Source: an uncultured Ignavibacteriales bacterium
Lineage (GTDB): Bacteria > Bacteroidota > Ignavibacteria > Ignavibacteriales > Ignavibacteriaceae
Length of the DNA stretch: 8,610 nt
Direction: 5' to 3'
Assembly (NCBI GenBank): GCA_903915485.1
Contig: CAIWTC010000113.1
Location: forward strand, 1-8,610
Shown: one piece after another, positions 6,802 to 8,610 of the stretch
Position numbering within the stretch: position 1 is the stretch's first letter
How the letters are laid out: each line of letters starts with the position of its first letter
Notes under the pieces: model-generated
What the model saw: only the letters and a program-made list of their open reading frames with translations
Told to the model about the DNA's origin: nothing
The model's database searches: none
Program-made: the position numbers and the translations under genes

Positions 6802-8610
6802 TCAACTTGGGTTCTGTCGCTCTTCTAATAATTTCTTTACATGATCAGGAATTTCTTCACCTCCGCCGTGCTTTTCAAACGGTGGGAGTTCCTTACCCTG
6901 AATCAACTGGTCGATTTCTTCGCTGTCAAGAATTTCGCGCTCTAACAATTCCTTAGAAAGTTTATGCAGTACTTCCACATTTTCCTTTAGAATTCCTTCC
7001 GCACGATGCATACAGGATAAAATTAAATCTCTGATTTCTTCGTCAATCTCATTTGCAATTTTTTCAGAGTAATCTCTGTGTTTCTGAATTTCTCTGCCAA
7101 GGAATATCTCTTCCTGTTTAGCGCCGTAGCTTAAAGGTCCGAGTTTTTCACTCATTCCCCATTCACAAACCATCTTGCGGGCGATACTTGTAGCTTTTTC
7201 AATATCGTTTCCTGCACCGGTTGTGTAGTGGTCGAAAATTAATTTTTCTGCTGCTCTGCCGCCGAGTGCATAAGTCATCATAGCCATCAAATACTGTTTT
7301 GAATAAGTATGCTTTTCATCGATAGGCAAATAACTTGTTACGCCTAGCGCACGACCTCTCGGGATAATAGTAACCTTATGAACAGGATCTGCTTCAGGAA
7401 TCATCTTTGCAACAAGCACATGACCAATTTCATGATAAGCAGTCGTTTTCTTTTCATCTTCTGAGATTATCATGCTCTTGCGTTCCATGCCCATCATTAC
7501 TTTATCTTTTGCTGCTTCGAAATCGTCCATGTCAACAAAAGACTTATTCTTACGGGCAGCAAGCAATGCAGCTTCGTTTACAAGATTTGCTAATTCAGCA
7601 CCGGCAAGTCCCGGAGTTCCTTTAGCTAAAACTTCAAGTTTCACATCTTTCGAAAGAGGAATGTTACGCGTATGAACTTTGAAAATTCCTTCACGGCCTT
7701 TAACATCGGGACGGTCAACTACAACTTGACGGTCGAATCTTCCCGGTCTTAATAGCGCAGGGTCAAGAACATCAGGTCTGTTTGTTGCTGCGATAATAAT
7801 TACGCCGCTGTTCTGTTCAAAGCCATCCATCTCAACCAATAACTGATTAAGCGTTTGCTCTCTTTCATCATGTCCGCCGCCTAAGCCTGCACCGCGGTGA
7901 CGGCCGACTGCATCAATCTCATCTATAAAAATAATACAAGGAGCGCTCTTTTTTCCCTGCTCAAATAAATCTCTTACACGGCTTGCACCTACACCGACAA
8001 ACATCTCAACGAAGTCCGCACCGCTTATCGAGAAAAACGGAACGCCTGCTTCACCCGCAACTGCACGGGCTAATAATGTTTTTCCTGTTCCCGGAGGGCC
8101 TAAGAGTAAAACTCCTCTTGGAATTTTTCCGCCAAGGCGCTGGAACTTGGTTGGTTCTTTTAAAAATTCAATTATCTCTTCAAGCTCTTGCTTAGCTTCA
8201 TCAGCACCGGCAACATCCTGGAATGTAACTTTGTTGTTCGACTGATTAATCAACTTTGCTTTGCTCTTACCGAATGAGAATATTCCGCGTGTACCGCCGC
8301 CGCCGCCGCTTCCGCCGCCGCCTTGCATACGGCGCATGAATAACACCCACACACCTATGATTAGTATCCATGGAATCATTCCAATTAGTACATTAAACCA
8401 TTCGGATGATTGCTTATCAAATGTATATTGAACACCATATTTCTGCCATTCAGCAGACTGTTCACGAACCAATGGTTCAGGCATATAAACTGAAATGGAT
8501 TTAACTTCTTTCCCGTTAACCTGGAAAGTTGTATCCTTAACATTAGCCTTAAAGCTATAGTCATTAATATCTGATTTTGTAATTATAGCCCGGTCAAGCT
8601 TTCTGCCTTC
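6802..8610 (-). CDS. ftsH: ATP-dependent zinc metalloprotease FtsH (5' partial)
   Basis: The frame is open through the window edge; the 42 codons before the ATG at 8484 (EGRKLDRAII...) encode part of the periplasmic domain, so that ATG is internal and the first membrane helix is outside the window. Counting from it, the second membrane helix is about 33-50, followed by a poly-Gly linker (55-64). The AAA+ domain has Walker A GPPGTGKT (129-136), Walker B IIFIDE (184-189), pore loop MFVG (161-164) and the second region of homology with R249 and R252. The M41 protease domain has HEIGH (351-355; usually HEAGH) with third zinc ligand D427 in TTGAGND. FtsH forms a membrane hexamer that degrades misfolded and regulatory membrane proteins. 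The C-terminal tail to 560 is charged and complete. It leads an operon with the kinase-like and CapA-family genes. Confidence 0.98.
   Translation of the reverse strand, partial: EGRKLDRAIITKSDINDYSFKANVKDTTFQVNGKEVKSISVYMPEPLVREQSAEWQKYGVQYTFDKQSSEWFNVLIGMIPWILIIGVWVLFMRRMQGGGGSGGGGGTRGIFSFGKSKAKLINQSNNKVTFQDVAGADEAKQELEEIIEFLKEPTKFQRLGGKIPRGVLLLGPPGTGKTLLARAVAGEAGVPFFSISGADFVEMFVGVGASRVRDLFEQGKKSAPCIIFIDEIDAVGRHRGAGLGGGHDEREQTLNQLLVEMDGFEQNSGVIIIAATNRPDVLDPALLRPGRFDRQVVVDRPDVKGREGIFKVHTRNIPLSKDVKLEVLAKGTPGLAGAELANLVNEAALLAARKNKSFVDMDDFEAAKDKVMMGMERKSMIISEDEKKTTAYHEIGHVLVAKMIPEADPVHKVTIIPRGRALGVTSYLPIDEKHTYSKQYLMAMMTYALGGRAAEKLIFDHYTTGAGNDIEKATSIARKMVCEWGMSEKLGPLSYGAKQEEIFLGREIQKHRDYSEKIANEIDEEIRDLILSCMHRAEGILKENVEVLHKLSKELLEREILDSEEIDQLIQGKELPPFEKHGGGEEIPDHVKKLLEERQNPS
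8293..8322 (-). repeat. GGC-type trinucleotide tract encoding the FtsH poly-Gly linker
   Basis: Ten codons, nine glycine and one serine, form a near-pure GGC/GGA run inside ftsH in an otherwise AT-rich gene. It encodes the flexible link between the membrane helix and the AAA+ domain. The tract is a multiple of three and likely varies in length between strains without breaking the frame. Gly-rich linkers here are known in FtsH of Bacteroidota and relatives. Confidence 0.6.

Noticed and set aside
7407..8195. Plus-strand open frames opposite ftsH
   Set aside because: They are antisense shadows of a strongly conserved gene with no motifs or start signals.

Overview
The window looks like chromosomal DNA of a moderately AT-rich bacterium of the Bacteroidota/Chlorobi/Ignavibacteria superphylum. 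This placement is an inference. It rests on the near absence of Shine-Dalgarno sites, on exported Gfo/Idh/MocA, SGNH and VOC proteins typical of that group's sugar loci, and on an FtsH with a poly-glycine linker. No rRNA, tRNA, CRISPR array, integrase or transposase was found.

Left arm, plus strand, 1-4305: four tightly packed genes that read as one operon. They are a sugar isomerase/epimerase-like TIM barrel (5' end outside the window), a two-domain VOC metalloprotein, a Gfo/Idh/MocA oxidoreductase, and an SGNH hydrolase fused to a LamG-like domain. The first two overlap by ATGA, and the last two are one base apart. The three genes with visible starts all encode export signals. The set suggests periplasmic oxidation and cleavage of a glycoside or modified sugar. 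The pairing of a Gfo/Idh oxidase with a TIM-barrel isomerase resembles known keto-glycoside and C-glycoside cleavage systems, but the substrate cannot be read from the sequence.

Middle, 4306-4868: a perfect 26-bp palindrome is followed by the remnant of a small two-helix membrane protein. This remnant lacks any normal start codon and is split by one in-frame TAA; the same frame continues beyond the stop with a convincing C-terminus. A run of degenerate 7-bp units then overlaps the 3' end of the converging gene.

Right arm, minus strand, 8610 to 4869: ftsH (5' end outside the window), a dolichol/diacylglycerol-kinase-like CTP-dependent membrane enzyme, and a CapA-family metallophosphatase. The first two are coupled. 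Before capA lies a 95-base gap holding a hairpin element and a 32-codon open frame that exactly bridges the two genes. The two arms converge, so both operon promoters lie outside the window.

The items most worth a second look are the exported VOC/Gfo/SGNH sugar cassette, the decayed membrane gene beside a palindrome, and the repeat-derived small ORF before capA.
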